Below, piece by piece: positions 8,418 through 17,925 of a DNA stretch of 64,000 nucleotides. Positions within the stretch are counted from its first letter, which is position 1. Each line of letters opens with the position of its first letter. The notes under the pieces are model-generated. The model was not told the DNA's origin. It worked only from the letters and a program-made list of their open reading frames with translations, and made no database searches. Made by a program: the position numbers and the translations under genes. The stretch comes from Psychrobacillus insolitus (GTDB lineage Bacteria > Bacillota > Bacilli > Bacillales_A > Planococcaceae). The DNA lies in the NCBI RefSeq assembly GCF_003254155.1, contig NZ_QKZI01000001.1, positions 1,364,001 to 1,428,000 of the forward strand, given 5' to 3'.

Positions 8418-9467
8418 ATGAAGAGAAAATCATATAAAAAAGTAGTGAGAAAGAAATCTAAGAAGCGAAAAATAGCAGTCGGTTCTTTAATAATATTAGC
8501 CTCTATATTAATCTCCTTATCCGCATATGCAGTATATTTGACAATAAAAGCGGAAGTTGCAGCAAATAATTCTTATGAAGCGATCGGAAATCGAGATCAA
8601 TCTGCTCTTCGCGATGAAAAAGTGAAACCACTAACTGACAATGTATCTGTCTTATTTATCGGGATAGATGGTAGTGAAATTAGAAAACAAGATGATGAAA
8701 ATAGTCGATCTGATGCTTTGATGCTAGCCACTTTAAACAATAAAGACAAGACCGTAAAACTTGTAAGTATCCCACGTGATTCGTATGTGTATATACCGGA
8801 AGTTGGATATAAAAATAAGATTAACCACGCACATGCCTATGGAGGTACGAAAGCAGCTATTGAAACAGTCGAAGAATTAATGGAAATTCCCGTTGATTAT
8901 TATGTGAAGATGAACTTCGATGCATTCATCGATGTAGTAGATGCACTTGATGGTATAGAAGCAAAAGTTCCGTTTGATTATTTAGAAAAAGATGAAAATA
9001 ATAATAGAACAGTTCAATTAGAAAAAGGGCTTCAAGAACTTGATGGACGTGAAGCACTAGCATTAGCAAGAACTCGAATGCTAGATAGTGATATCGAACG
9101 TGGAAAACGTCAACAAATGATTCTTTCTGCAATAATCGAAAAAGCTGGTTCTGCAAGTTCCTTTACAAAATACGGTGAAGTTATTGATGCAATGGGCGAT
9201 AATATGAAAACAGATATGACGTTCAATGAAATGAAATCCTTCTTCGCGTATTTAAAAGCTGGAGCTCCTGAAGTTGATACACTTTCACTTGAAGGTGAAG
9301 ATGATATGTCCACTGGCATATACTACTGGCAGTTGGAACAAGAGAGCTTAGATGAAACGAGAGATATTCTAAAAAGCCATCTTGGGCTACAACCAGATAC
9401 AAGCAATATATCCGATGGCACATCTGATACATCCACAGATCTCGCTGCAGATGATTCATCTTCCTAA
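8418..9467 (+). CDS. LytR-CpsA-Psr (LCP) cell-wall glycopolymer ligase
   Basis: A 349-aa LCP protein that transfers undecaprenyl-linked teichoic acid or capsule onto peptidoglycan outside the membrane. It has a very basic cytoplasmic N-terminus (1-20), one membrane anchor (about 21-43) and an LCP domain (75-290). Active-site and lipid-binding motifs are visible: NSRSDALMLATLN, SIPRDSYV, and ALALARTRMLDSDIERGKRQQ near 215-235. The Ser/Thr/Asp-rich tail is typical. AAGGAG precedes the ATG. The tagO-like gene lies convergently downstream, as with B. subtilis tagU/lytR and tagO. Confidence 0.92.
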   Translation: MKRKSYKKVVRKKSKKRKIAVGSLIILASILISLSAYAVYLTIKAEVAANNSYEAIGNRDQSALRDEKVKPLTDNVSVLFIGIDGSEIRKQDDENSRSDALMLATLNNKDKTVKLVSIPRDSYVYIPEVGYKNKINHAHAYGGTKAAIETVEELMEIPVDYYVKMNFDAFIDVVDALDGIEAKVPFDYLEKDENNNRTVQLEKGLQELDGREALALARTRMLDSDIERGKRQQMILSAIIEKAGSASSFTKYGEVIDAMGDNMKTDMTFNEMKSFFAYLKAGAPEVDTLSLEGEDDMSTGIYYWQLEQESLDETRDILKSHLGLQPDTSNISDGTSDTSTDLAADDSSS

Positions 9468-9476
9468 TATAAAGTT

Positions 9477-9511
9477 AAAAGCTGCGAAGAAAATTCTTCG
9501 CAGCTTTTTTT
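9477..9511 (+). terminator. Terminator of the LCP gene
   Basis: Perfect stem GCTGCGAAGAA / TTCTTCGCAGC with a short loop, followed by seven T, just after the LCP stop codon. Confidence 0.92.
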
Positions 9512-9533
9512 GTATTTTAGAGGGGGTTGTGTG

Positions 9534-9566
9534 GAACGCAAAAGACTTTAGTGGAACTGCCCCCTC
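9534..9566 (+). repeat. Two-unit remnant of the GTGGAAC repeat family
   Basis: GTGGAAC occurs at 9535 and again 20 bp later inside the 66-bp gap between the two terminators. It is the same core that forms the longer array at 44.5 kb. Confidence 0.55.
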
Positions 9567-9576
9567 TCTCCGTCCA

Positions 9577-9618
9577 CAAGAAAAGCCTTCGATTCCAAGA
9601 ACAGAATCAAAGGCTTCT
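9577..9618 (-). terminator. Terminator of the tagO-like gene
   Basis: On the minus strand AGCCTTTGATTC pairs with GAATCGAAGGCT across an 8-base loop, followed by TTTTC. It sits downstream of the tagO stop codon. Confidence 0.85.
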
Positions 9619-9644
9619 ATTTATTTATCTATCTCTTTATCTAT

Positions 9645-10691
9645 TTACTTACTACCTATTGTTTTTACAAAGTTAATAAGAGGTCGATAGTTTTTACCAG
9701 CAAGTCCAATAACTTCCACGAATAATTCTATAACTACTAACATAACACTAATTAATAGAATTGCTCCCCATACAGTTGCTTGCGAGAAGATTAAAGCTGC
9801 GATACCGAACATTGCTGCAATTGCATAAATGATCAATACAGATTGACGATGTGTAAATCCTACATTTAATAAACAGTGATGTAAATGTGATTTATCTGGA
9901 GCAGATAATGGTTGTTTCATTCTATATCTACGGACAATCGCAAAGAATGTATCCGAAATCGGAACACCTAGCATAATAACTGGAACGATTAACGCCACAA
10001 CTGTAACACCTTTAAATCCTAGTAGCGCCAGAACCGATATCATAAAGCCTAAGAACAATGCTCCTGTATCTCCCATGAATATCTTCGCTGGGTAGAAGTT
10101 AAATACTAAGAATCCTAGTGTACTAGCAGCTAAAATTGCTGCCATTGCTGCTACGAATGGATTTCCCATTATAAAGGCCATTCCTGATAGCGTTATTAAC
10201 GCAATCGAAGAAACACCAGCCGCTAAACCATCAAGCCCATCGATCAAATTTACTGCATTTGTAATTCCAACAATCCAAAGAATGGTTAATGGAATTGCAA
10301 AGTAACCAAATTGTAAATCTCCACCAAACGGTAAATGGATAAACTCAATTTGTAACCCACCATATATAACAATACTTCCGGCCGCCAATAGTTGACCAAG
10401 TAATTTTGCTTTCGCTGTAATCTCAAACATATCATCTAAAGCACCTGTAATAATGATGATCAACGCACCTAATAGCATCGCTTTATCGTATTGTCCATCA
10501 GGACGATAAACTGCAAAAGCTACAAGAAAAGCAAAAAATATAGCTAGTCCACCCAATCTAGGCATGACATTAGCATGTACTTTTCGGTAATTCGGTTTGT
10601 CGACTGCACCTACACGAAACGCTAATCGTTTCACAAGTGGAGTAAATAGTACGGATGCGACAAATGCCAAAACCAGTGTAAAGGCAAACAT
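9645..10691 (-). CDS. tagO: Undecaprenyl-phosphate GlcNAc-1-phosphate transferase (TagO/WecA)
   Basis: A 348-aa polytopic membrane enzyme that transfers GlcNAc-1-phosphate from UDP-GlcNAc to undecaprenyl phosphate, the first step of wall teichoic acid or surface polysaccharide synthesis. About ten hydrophobic segments are visible. Family motifs are the aspartate pair in GALDDMFEI, NLIDGLDGLA and FMGDTGALFLGF, then a cytoplasmic H-rich loop (KSHLHHCLL). In-frame TTG and ATG codons upstream (10709, 10706) overlap the ribosome site AGGAGGAG; ATG 10691 is well spaced from it and is chosen. Confidence 0.94.
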   Translation of the reverse strand: MFAFTLVLAFVASVLFTPLVKRLAFRVGAVDKPNYRKVHANVMPRLGGLAIFFAFLVAFAVYRPDGQYDKAMLLGALIIIITGALDDMFEITAKAKLLGQLLAAGSIVIYGGLQIEFIHLPFGGDLQFGYFAIPLTILWIVGITNAVNLIDGLDGLAAGVSSIALITLSGMAFIMGNPFVAAMAAILAASTLGFLVFNFYPAKIFMGDTGALFLGFMISVLALLGFKGVTVVALIVPVIMLGVPISDTFFAIVRRYRMKQPLSAPDKSHLHHCLLNVGFTHRQSVLIIYAIAAMFGIAALIFSQATVWGAILLISVMLVVIELFVEVIGLAGKNYRPLINFVKTIGSK

Positions 10692-10904
10692 GTCTCTCCT
10701 CCTCATCAAATTATTTCTAGGATCAAATTAAGTTTATTATAGCATGAATAAAATTAATTTTCATTTTTATTTTCTACTTTATTAAACGTTTTATACTACT
10801 TTTTAGTTTTATTAAGATTAATTTCACTTCTTTCATTCCCAGTAAAAGGAATATCCACAAAACGAAAGTTAACCATTAACCTTAAAACTTTTTTTCATTC
10901 ATTC

Positions 10905-11993
10905 TCACGGTTTTATGGCATCTTCATATATAGAAAGTAATTTTTGCGTAATATTCTTTTCATCATGAATATGTAAAACTTCTTCAGCACTTTCTTCATT
11001 AAAATAGTTTAAGTTAGAAGTTGATAAAGCAAGCAACATTTCCCTGGCTAAATCTTCAGCATTTTGAGACTCAACTAAATGCCCTGCTCCGTTCTCCAAT
11101 AAAGAAACAAGTCCTCCGACATTAGATGCAATAACTGACGTTCCAGTAGCAATTGCTTCTAGAGCTACTAAACCAAATCCTTCTATATGCGAAGGTAGGA
11201 CAAATACGTCACTAGCTTGAAACCAAGTAACAAGTTCAGATTGTTTAACTGGAGCAATTAATAGAACATCCTCGTTTAATAGAGGTGTAATCTTATCTAT
11301 AAATGAAAGATCTCTTCTTGAGCCAATGATAACTAACTTAACTTGTCTGTTAGTCAACTCTTTGACTTGTCGAAAAGCTAAAAGTAGTTCTTCTATACCT
11401 TTTTGTTTAATTACATTTCCAACAAACGTAAAGATAAATTCTTCTTGAGGTAAACCTAGAATAGTACGAGCTTCCGTAATATCTCCACGTTTAAAAACTT
11501 CTCGGTTTACACCCATACTCATGATCGTTATTTTACTTTTAGATATATGGAAGTCTTCTTCCATTTGTTTTGCAAGTACTGGACCAACTGCAATAACATG
11601 AGAACTTTCCTTCAAAATAGTTTCCGTCCATTTACGAATTCGTTCATTTTTTTTTGCCATTTTTTCAATATCGCCACCATGAGCCGTCACGACATACGGT
11701 ATGCCAAACATTTTTTTTAACAATAATGAAAACATTCCCGATGGAAATACATAATGAGCATGCGTTACGGAAATACGCCCTTTTTGTATCAAAGCTGTTT
11801 TCAGCACACGAATTGCCCAAATTACGTACTTTTTCAATGCATTTTTGATCCCCGTAGCTGGATTTGTATTTACGCCAATGTTAACCTCAACACCAGATTT
11901 TTTCAAAGCCTCTACTTGATTTTTAACAAAAATACCGTATGATGGATGTTTTGCGGATGGATACATATTACTTATAACAAATATTTTTTTCAT
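10905..11993 (-). CDS. Glycosyltransferase family 4 protein
   Basis: A 362-aa GT-B fold retaining glycosyltransferase, cytoplasmic or membrane-associated. The N-terminal acceptor domain begins with an IFVISNMYPS strand and contains HAHYVFPSG and VTAHGGD. The C-terminal donor domain has FVGNVIKQKG and the E-x7-E motif in HIEGFGLVALEA. It probably adds a sugar to a lipid-linked surface polysaccharide, given the flanking tagO, polymerase and flippase genes. The donor and acceptor are unknown. GAGGT precedes the ATG. No clear terminator was seen in the 210 bp between it and tagO. Confidence 0.88.
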   Translation of the reverse strand: MKKIFVISNMYPSAKHPSYGIFVKNQVEALKKSGVEVNIGVNTNPATGIKNALKKYVIWAIRVLKTALIQKGRISVTHAHYVFPSGMFSLLLKKMFGIPYVVTAHGGDIEKMAKKNERIRKWTETILKESSHVIAVGPVLAKQMEEDFHISKSKITIMSMGVNREVFKRGDITEARTILGLPQEEFIFTFVGNVIKQKGIEELLLAFRQVKELTNRQVKLVIIGSRRDLSFIDKITPLLNEDVLLIAPVKQSELVTWFQASDVFVLPSHIEGFGLVALEAIATGTSVIASNVGGLVSLLENGAGHLVESQNAEDLAREMLLALSTSNLNYFNEESAEEVLHIHDEKNITQKLLSIYEDAIKP

Positions 11994-12046
11994 ATTTACC
12001 TCACTACCTTTTGAAATTAAGAAATACCTTTAAATATCTCTTTTTT

Positions 12047-12515
12047 TTAATGATTCGATACTTTTTTCGCGTAATTAACTGTATTTCGCCAATCAGAAGA
12101 CATTTTAGAAAATGCTTGTGTAATTATAGTTTCATCTTGAGCCATTGTATCCATTGAGAAACAATATTCACATAATTCTACAAGATTCATAAAATCATTC
12201 ACTATTGTTTGATAGGATACTATAATTATTGGTGTTTGTGTATCCGTTTCAATAATTAAAGAATGTAACTCTAGTTCCATTTACAATATCTAAATCAGTA
12301 TTCAATTCTAATATTTGCAAAGACTATAGATTTTTTTCAATAATCTTCACATTCTCTTTATAAACCATTCTATTATAAATATTTACAGATGTCTCGACAT
12401 CTTGTGGGTATTTAGTAGAAAAGAATGGCACTTCGATATTTTTTGTAATCAAGGCATATGTATCATACAGTTGGCTTCTCCCCTGTATAAATTCATTAAA
12501 ATCCCCCACGACCTA
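12047..12515 (-). pseudogene. Broken polysaccharide pyruvyl transferase (C-terminal part)
   Basis: Two minus-strand fragments read as one decayed gene. The first (12509-12327) is in one frame and reaches a TAG. The frame then continues with a DLDIVNGTR stretch, and one extra base shifts it to LHSLIIETDTQTPIIIVSY and on to the stop at 12047. The rebuilt GTR-LHS junction is the conserved motif of the CsaB/PssM-type polysaccharide pyruvyl transferases, which add ketal pyruvate to envelope polysaccharides. The N-terminal half is missing or unrecognisable. It sits within the polysaccharide cluster. The family call is from motif reading only. Confidence 0.6.
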
Positions 12516-13165
12516 TAGGAATAAAAATATATAGTGGATAACTGTTAACTCCGAAACATTTCTCAGTAAGATTAAGGGTATTGCTGAAAACAATTATGAC
12601 CTTATTCTCACACAATCCTAATTAACATATATAACAGTCTGTTATATTTGTTAATTGATTATAGCATATTGAAAGCCTCTCCAACATGTATATGGAGAAG
12701 CAAAATAATATCGTTATAATTGCTCTGTATAACATTACACTGAAATGAAGGCTTGAAACGTATATAAATTTATATCTGAAAACTTCTTTGGTAGAGTTTC
12801 TTCCGCTTTAAAATCAACTGATATCTTTTTCGTGCCTAACTGAGCAATATACTTTACCATTTGCATCTTTTGCATTCACAGTAAAAAACAGCCTCATATG
12901 AACGTCTTTCTCTATTCAATCCAGATAATTCATATGACAAATTATTAGTAATAGAGATCAATTATAACCACTATACTAAAAAGGTTTTTACGTAAACTTA
13001 GTGAAACGAAAGAAAATGGTCCAGAGCAAATACTCCAGACCAAAGAAACTTTATATGCATTTTGTGAGCTAGCAAAATAAGCGGAATGCATTTGATTATC
13101 AAAATTTCTTGCCTTTCCGCGCGAAAATATTACTATCATACGACTATAAATTTTTCTGATGATAT
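12516..13165. other. 650-bp gap without a supported gene
   Basis: AT-rich, with stop codons in all frames. One short plus-strand stretch near 13002-13076 (ENGPEQILQTKETLYAFCEL) looks coding-like but has no start or ribosome site and soon stops. It may be debris of a lost gene. No promoter or RNA could be supported. Confidence 0.5.
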
Positions 13166-13219
13166 AAGAAGCTTCGTCTGAGTTGACAATTAAGTCAATA
13201 TCTAAGACAAAGCTTCTTC
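13166..13219 (-). terminator. Two-part hairpin after the polymerase gene
   Basis: AAGAAGCTTCGTCT and AGACAAAGCTTCTT form a 14-bp outer stem with one mismatch, and TTGAC/GTCAA an inner stem. It lies 25 bp past the polymerase stop. The following tract is weak on the minus strand (TTATATC), so termination is likely but not certain. Confidence 0.5.
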
Positions 13220-13244
13220 TTCATTTATATTTTATTATAAACAA

Positions 13245-14528
13245 TTACAAAGTTAAAGATGTTGATTTTCTAGTACCTATTGCAGAAGTCAAAATAACAA
13301 ACCCTATCATTAAATAGAAAATCAAATCTAGCAAACCAGTATGCATAGATATAGTAAACATAGTTGAAACGAATGCATATGCTACAGCTTGGTAACTTCT
13401 ATGACCTTCACGTTTTACTTGATTATAAAGTAGTGAAATTACAACACCAAAAATAAGGAATCCAGAAGCTACTAATATGTATCCCCCATCTAAGAACAGT
13501 TGTCCGATGTAAGTTGGAGTTGTTGTCCTAGATGGTCGGGTGATAAACTTCCCTTCCTCAATACTTAAAGAATTGACAATTTCTGTTACTTTCATACGAG
13601 GAGATGTTTGTTCTCCTGGAAGTATCGTTGTAAAAATTCCTTCATGAATTTCCCCATATAAGTATCCATTTTCATCTGTATACTCAATAATTTTACTTAG
13701 AACTATATGACCAGTAACACTTTCACCATTTAATGAACGAATCCATTTTGGTACTTTATTAACTTTTTGTTCAACAGTCTCTAACTCTTTAGCTTTTACT
13801 TCTGTTAAAACAACTTCTGGTTGTTCTTGAGAATTAGATTTTATTGAAGTATCTTCTGAAATTACTCTAAAAAAGCCAAATAACGAAAAGAACACTCCGA
13901 TTACAAGCAATACAGAAAAAAACCAAGTTAGATTAACTTTCTTTATAACGTAATGAGAAATTATTAATCCTGTAAATAACATGATAACTATTGGAGTTCT
14001 ATATCCCATTAATAAAAACAACACCATAATTACTCCATAAGTAGCAGCATATGAAAAAATCTTTAATTTAGTCAAATTTTTCTCTTTCATTATTTTCAAC
14101 GATAAAAGAAGAATGATTCCGAACCAAAGTAGCTGGCTTAAGAAATTTAATTTTGGATCTAAATTTCTACGAACTGATTCGTCTGTTAGTCCAATGCTAC
14201 CTTCAATAATCATTGTAAAATAAGCAACGGCTCCAATAAATCCAAGAAGCCAAATCATCCATGTTACATACTTATTAAGGAATGAAAGGCCAAATGATGG
14301 TAATGTCCAATCCTTTTTATCTATTATGTACACACCTATGTAATAGCTTAAAATCGCCAATATCACTACTGGCCAAATAGACTTACTTACATTAAAAAGT
14401 TCAAAACGATGAAAATCAAATAGACTTATAAAAAAGTATAAAATTAAAATGAAAGGTAAAAAGAAATAAGGTGAAAAGGTGTCAATTTTATTCAACTGAT
14501 TGATAGAATTTTTCATAGTTTTTTTCAT
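13245..14528 (-). CDS. Oligosaccharide repeat unit polymerase (Wzy-like membrane protein)
   Basis: A 427-aa integral membrane protein with about ten hydrophobic segments and one large extracytoplasmic loop (about 225-330), the topology of O-antigen/EPS polymerases. It contains GYRTPIVIMLFTG and a C-terminal GQLFLDGGYILV stretch like TIGR04370-type polymerases. It would link repeat units on the outer face of the membrane. It follows the flippase by 16 bp; the only clear GGAGG lies inside the flippase C-terminus, about 33 bases before the ATG at 14528, so its translation may depend on coupling to that gene. Confidence 0.78.
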   Translation of the reverse strand: MKKTMKNSINQLNKIDTFSPYFFLPFILILYFFISLFDFHRFELFNVSKSIWPVVILAILSYYIGVYIIDKKDWTLPSFGLSFLNKYVTWMIWLLGFIGAVAYFTMIIEGSIGLTDESVRRNLDPKLNFLSQLLWFGIILLLSLKIMKEKNLTKLKIFSYAATYGVIMVLFLLMGYRTPIVIMLFTGLIISHYVIKKVNLTWFFSVLLVIGVFFSLFGFFRVISEDTSIKSNSQEQPEVVLTEVKAKELETVEQKVNKVPKWIRSLNGESVTGHIVLSKIIEYTDENGYLYGEIHEGIFTTILPGEQTSPRMKVTEIVNSLSIEEGKFITRPSRTTTPTYIGQLFLDGGYILVASGFLIFGVVISLLYNQVKREGHRSYQAVAYAFVSTMFTISMHTGLLDLIFYLMIGFVILTSAIGTRKSTSLTL

Positions 14529-14544
14529 ATGATAATAACCATCA

Positions 14545-16071
14545 TTAAGATGATGGTTTATTTCCTCCTTTTGATATGATAGTTTTCACGAATTCATTCT
14601 TGAATAACATGAGAACTAAAAAGTATAGAATTGCTCCAGGAACAGCAATAATTAAAATATGTAGAAATGGTGGTAAGTCTGCAATTTCTATAAATTTATC
14701 TGCAAAGAGAACTCCAAAAATCATAGTAACTGTAGCAGCTATAACTTGGAAACTATTTTTTAATAAATAAGTCTTATTTAATCCCCCTACAAGTTTCCAT
14801 AGGGTTGTGAAAGTAATTACAGAATAAAAAACAGCTACAAGCGATGCTGATAAGGCAATGCCTTCTGCACCAAATTTTCCAGATAATGTCCAATTTAATA
14901 CAACATTAAGTAATACTGAAATCAAACCGATTCTCATTATATAGTGACCTTTTTGCATAGTGTAAAACCCTTTTGCCACAATAGCTTGAATAGAATAGAA
15001 AAAGGTCGAACCAATGTATAAGATTGCATAGGATGCTGTAATTTGAGTGGAACTAGAAGTAAATGCACCTCTTTCATATACTAAGCTAACTAATTCTTGC
15101 ATTAATACACACATTCCTGCTAATGCAGGGGTGAGAAAAATTAATAGATATAGTATTCCTTTCTCAATTCCTTTACGGAAATCTATCATATTACTCTCTG
15201 ATCTAGCCTTTGCAATAATTGGGAAAACAATTGTAGCAATTGTTACGCCAAATACTGCTTGTGGAATATTAACCAGTCTAAAAGCATAATTTAGATTCGA
15301 AACAATTCCTTCTTCTCCTAATCTTGCACCAAAAAACGTGTTTACCATTAAGTTTATTTGCCCAACAGCTATTGTTAATCCTACCGGCCAAAAAATTCCA
15401 TAAAACTCTTTTACCTCAGCACGATTAATTTGTTGAGACCAATTCATAAATCTTTTGGGGGTTCTATAGACAACTTTTATTAAAAGGCTTAGGAAAGTCC
15501 CAATGAAATATCCCATTGGCACCGATAATATACCCCATTTTTCATGAAACAATACTGCGAATAAGATTGTAATAAGAACTACAATTGTTTGTGAAAAAAC
15601 GGAGAATGAAAACTTTTTTTGTGCATCAAAATAGCCTTCATATACTGCATTTACTCCAACAAATATTAAAGAAGCGAAATAGATAATACTTGTCCAGACT
15701 GCAATATGAGTTCCATATTCAAACTCTGAAAAAGTAGGATATATTATTTTCATTAAAGGCGAGGATAATAAAATACCTAGTATTGCAAAAATTGTTGTGA
15801 TGATAAAAGTACTCTTTAAAATGTTAGTTAAATGACTTTCCCCTTTACCAATTGCTTCAAATTTATAATAGCTAGGTAAAAAAGCATCTTTCATTCCAGT
15901 TAATAAGAATAAGATCATCGCATTTGGTATTGTCATAGCAGCAAAATAGACATCCGCTTTGTAAGAATCAGCAAATAATGCAGCTATTACTAAATCTCTT
16001 ATCATACTAGAGAATTTCAAGATCATTGTTGAAATTAGAAATATTATAGATGCTACTTTTAACTTACTCAT
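14545..16071 (-). CDS. MurJ/MviN-like lipid-linked polysaccharide flippase
   Basis: A 508-aa MVF/MOP superfamily transporter with about 14 membrane segments. It begins KVASIIFLISTMILKFSSMIRD, which matches the MurJ family opening of a helix then R-D, and has NYAFRLVNIPQAVFGVTIAT and FYSIQAIVAKGFYTMQ stretches. Its place next to a polymerase suggests a Wzx role for surface polysaccharide rather than lipid II, although MurJ function cannot be excluded. An upstream GTG at 16083 overlaps the ribosome site; ATG 16071 follows AGGTGGG by seven bases and is chosen. The start lies inside the 3' end of the small gene upstream. Confidence 0.88.
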   Translation of the reverse strand: MSKLKVASIIFLISTMILKFSSMIRDLVIAALFADSYKADVYFAAMTIPNAMILFLLTGMKDAFLPSYYKFEAIGKGESHLTNILKSTFIITTIFAILGILLSSPLMKIIYPTFSEFEYGTHIAVWTSIIYFASLIFVGVNAVYEGYFDAQKKFSFSVFSQTIVVLITILFAVLFHEKWGILSVPMGYFIGTFLSLLIKVVYRTPKRFMNWSQQINRAEVKEFYGIFWPVGLTIAVGQINLMVNTFFGARLGEEGIVSNLNYAFRLVNIPQAVFGVTIATIVFPIIAKARSESNMIDFRKGIEKGILYLLIFLTPALAGMCVLMQELVSLVYERGAFTSSSTQITASYAILYIGSTFFYSIQAIVAKGFYTMQKGHYIMRIGLISVLLNVVLNWTLSGKFGAEGIALSASLVAVFYSVITFTTLWKLVGGLNKTYLLKNSFQVIAATVTMIFGVLFADKFIEIADLPPFLHILIIAVPGAILYFLVLMLFKNEFVKTIISKGGNKPSS

Positions 16072-16201
16072 CTTTAATCCCACCTAAACTAGGTAGCTTA
16101 TATTTTACATACTCAAAATAAAAAAAACTTAAACGAGCACTGGTAATTTCATTTAGAATTGTTTTATAGCATAGTCCTAGGACACTCATGCTTTTTTTCA
16201 T
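16064..16201 (-). CDS. 45-aa small protein overlapping the flippase start
   Basis: A complete 46-codon frame begins at ATG 16201, preceded by AAAGGAAG six bases upstream, and stops at 16064, eight bases inside the flippase gene. The product starts MKKSMSVLGLCYK and contains an aromatic stretch SFFYFEYVKY; no clear membrane span or known family was recognised. The overlap, plus the flippase ribosome site lying inside this frame, suggests translational coupling. It could be a leader peptide, a small partner of the flippase, or the tail of a deleted gene. Confidence 0.5.
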   Translation of the reverse strand: MKKSMSVLGLCYKTILNEITSARLSFFYFEYVKYKLPSLGGIKDE

Positions 16202-16611
16202 CCTGTTCTTCCTTTCGTTCGGAAACACTTGTCCATAAACTGCAATCTAAATTATATCACAATTTAGTTTAGAACAAAATTTAAACTTTGTCACAAAAAC
16301 ATTAGTTTCATTTTCACATGTGGTAAGTATATTATAAAATTTTGTCTATTTTGTTGAGTAGAATTAAATCTCATGTATTATCAATAGATTACTAGTGTTG
16401 CATTAATTTTAGCGTAGCTCACATGCAAAAACCAGGTCTATTATTGGAGTAAAACTACACGTAAAAACACCTGTATCTTCCTCTAATAGTTGAAAGCACC
16501 AACTCTAAATTTTAGTTATTTATTATTTATGAAGTCAAATTCTAATGTATTCAAAGCTTTTTGATTTGTTAAGGAGCCTGTTTAAAAAAATACACGATAT
16601 TATTTCTTAGT
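16202..16611. other. 410-bp gap, probable promoter region of the polysaccharide genes
   Basis: Strongly AT-rich with no open frame that has a ribosome site. It must hold the promoter of the small gene, flippase and polymerase, but no -35/-10 pair stood out clearly enough to call. Confidence 0.4.
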
Positions 16612-16660
16612 TAACAAAAAAGAAATAAACTCTTCAGTAAATATCAAGAGTCTATTTCTT
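16612..16660 (-). terminator. Terminator of the SH3b protein gene
   Basis: On the minus strand AAGAAATAGACTCTT pairs with AAGAGTTTATTTCTT and is followed by TTTTGTT, about 45 bp past the stop codon. Confidence 0.8.
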
Positions 16661-16704
16661 CTTTTTCTTTGAAATCAACATTTTGATTTAACAAAACTTA
16701 TTAT

Positions 16705-17925
16705 CTATTTTAAAATAGTACCGCCAGAAATTTGCAGATATTGCCCTTCACTAATACTCAAAGCATATCTTCCATCAAAAAAATCATTATCTATAATATC
16801 ATTTCTTCCAATTGGTCCAGTCAATAATGCAACATATGCTTCACTACTACTTTCAATAACATAATAACCTGCCTGAATGTCTAATCCAACTTTGTACATC
16901 CCTGAATCATTATAATTTTTCACATTGTTAAGTACTTCATAAATTCCTTTCGCTCCCGTTACACCCAAACTAGAAAGACTGTCTAAGTCTATCAATAGGC
17001 CTTCTGTTTGTATATTGCCAGCTTCGTGTACATAAACGTAGCCAAAACTCTCAAAAATTTCATTATCAATAATTTCTCCTGATAAATACTCTTCAGAGTA
17101 GTAATTAAAATCATCAGCAAGAGAAATAAACGCGTACTCGCCTTGTGGAATTTCCCCTATAGTATATGAACCATCAGTAAAAGCTCGGCCTTCTGAGATT
17201 AAAGCATTTACTTTTCTAACCATAGCTTTATAAGGTGTCTCAACAATGATTACAGGCTTGTTCGTAGATAAGTATTTATCAACAACATAGCCTTTTTGGT
17301 TTCCTGCAGTTACATATGACCAACCAAATAATGATGAATGTACCTTTACTTCTGTACCATTTACAATAGTCCCTATATTTGCACCACTTGTACTTGCTAT
17401 ATTTCGAACAACTACTCCGCTTGCAGTATTTACGTACTTCACTTTAGTTAGAGGAGTACCAATAAAGTTGGAAGCAACATATCCAGTTACATTTCCATAT
17501 TGTACAAACGACCAACCGTTTCCAACTGGTCCAAAATCTTCAACAATCATATTATATTGTAAAGTCGCTGAAGTTGGAACTGATCTAGACGGCACTGTTT
17601 TAACAACTAATCCACTTTTAGAGTTTGCTATTTTAATTGTTGATTTTGGTGTTGTTAAGAAAGAAGCATTAACATAACCAATTATATTACCTTTTTGAAT
17701 AGACGCCCATCCATTTTCTTGTGAAAATACCGTTACAAAATCCCCTTTTTTCAAAGTTGAAATGGTTGTTGAGCTAGTTGTAGGTTTTTGTTTAACCACT
17801 AAACTTGAGGCATTGACACTTTTGACTTCACGAAAAGAGCTAGCATTTGCTGTTTCATCTAAAGAAAAACTGAAAATAAGTGATAGCATTGCAACTAACA
17901 TTGTTGAAATAATAATTTTTTTCAA
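16705..17925 (-). CDS. Secreted protein with three SH3b domains and a duplicated C-terminal domain
   Basis: A 406-aa exported protein. The signal peptide ends near ETANA (about 28). Three bacterial SH3 repeats follow (about 32-92, 96-160, 165-227); each has a LVVK or VVVR strand and ends in IGYV, TGYV or KGYV. The last 170 residues hold two copies of another domain, seen as GSYTIGEIPQGEYAF and GMYKVGLDIQAGYYV, each followed by an IIDNEIF or IIDNDFF stretch. SH3b domains usually bind peptidoglycan, so it is likely wall-associated; no catalytic domain was seen. The start codon is TTG after GAGAGGG. Confidence 0.85.
   Translation of the reverse strand: MKKIIISTMLVAMLSLIFSFSLDETANASSFREVKSVNASSLVVKQKPTTSSTTISTLKKGDFVTVFSQENGWASIQKGNIIGYVNASFLTTPKSTIKIANSKSGLVVKTVPSRSVPTSATLQYNMIVEDFGPVGNGWSFVQYGNVTGYVASNFIGTPLTKVKYVNTASGVVVRNIASTSGANIGTIVNGTEVKVHSSLFGWSYVTAGNQKGYVVDKYLSTNKPVIIVETPYKAMVRKVNALISEGRAFTDGSYTIGEIPQGEYAFISLADDFNYYSEEYLSGEIIDNEIFESFGYVYVHEAGNIQTEGLLIDLDSLSSLGVTGAKGIYEVLNNVKNYNDSGMYKVGLDIQAGYYVIESSSEAYVALLTGPIGRNDIIDNDFFDGRYALSISEGQYLQISGGTILK

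Noticed and set aside
12945-13139. 64-aa minus-strand frame
   Set aside because: No ribosome site, odd composition, no neighbour logic.
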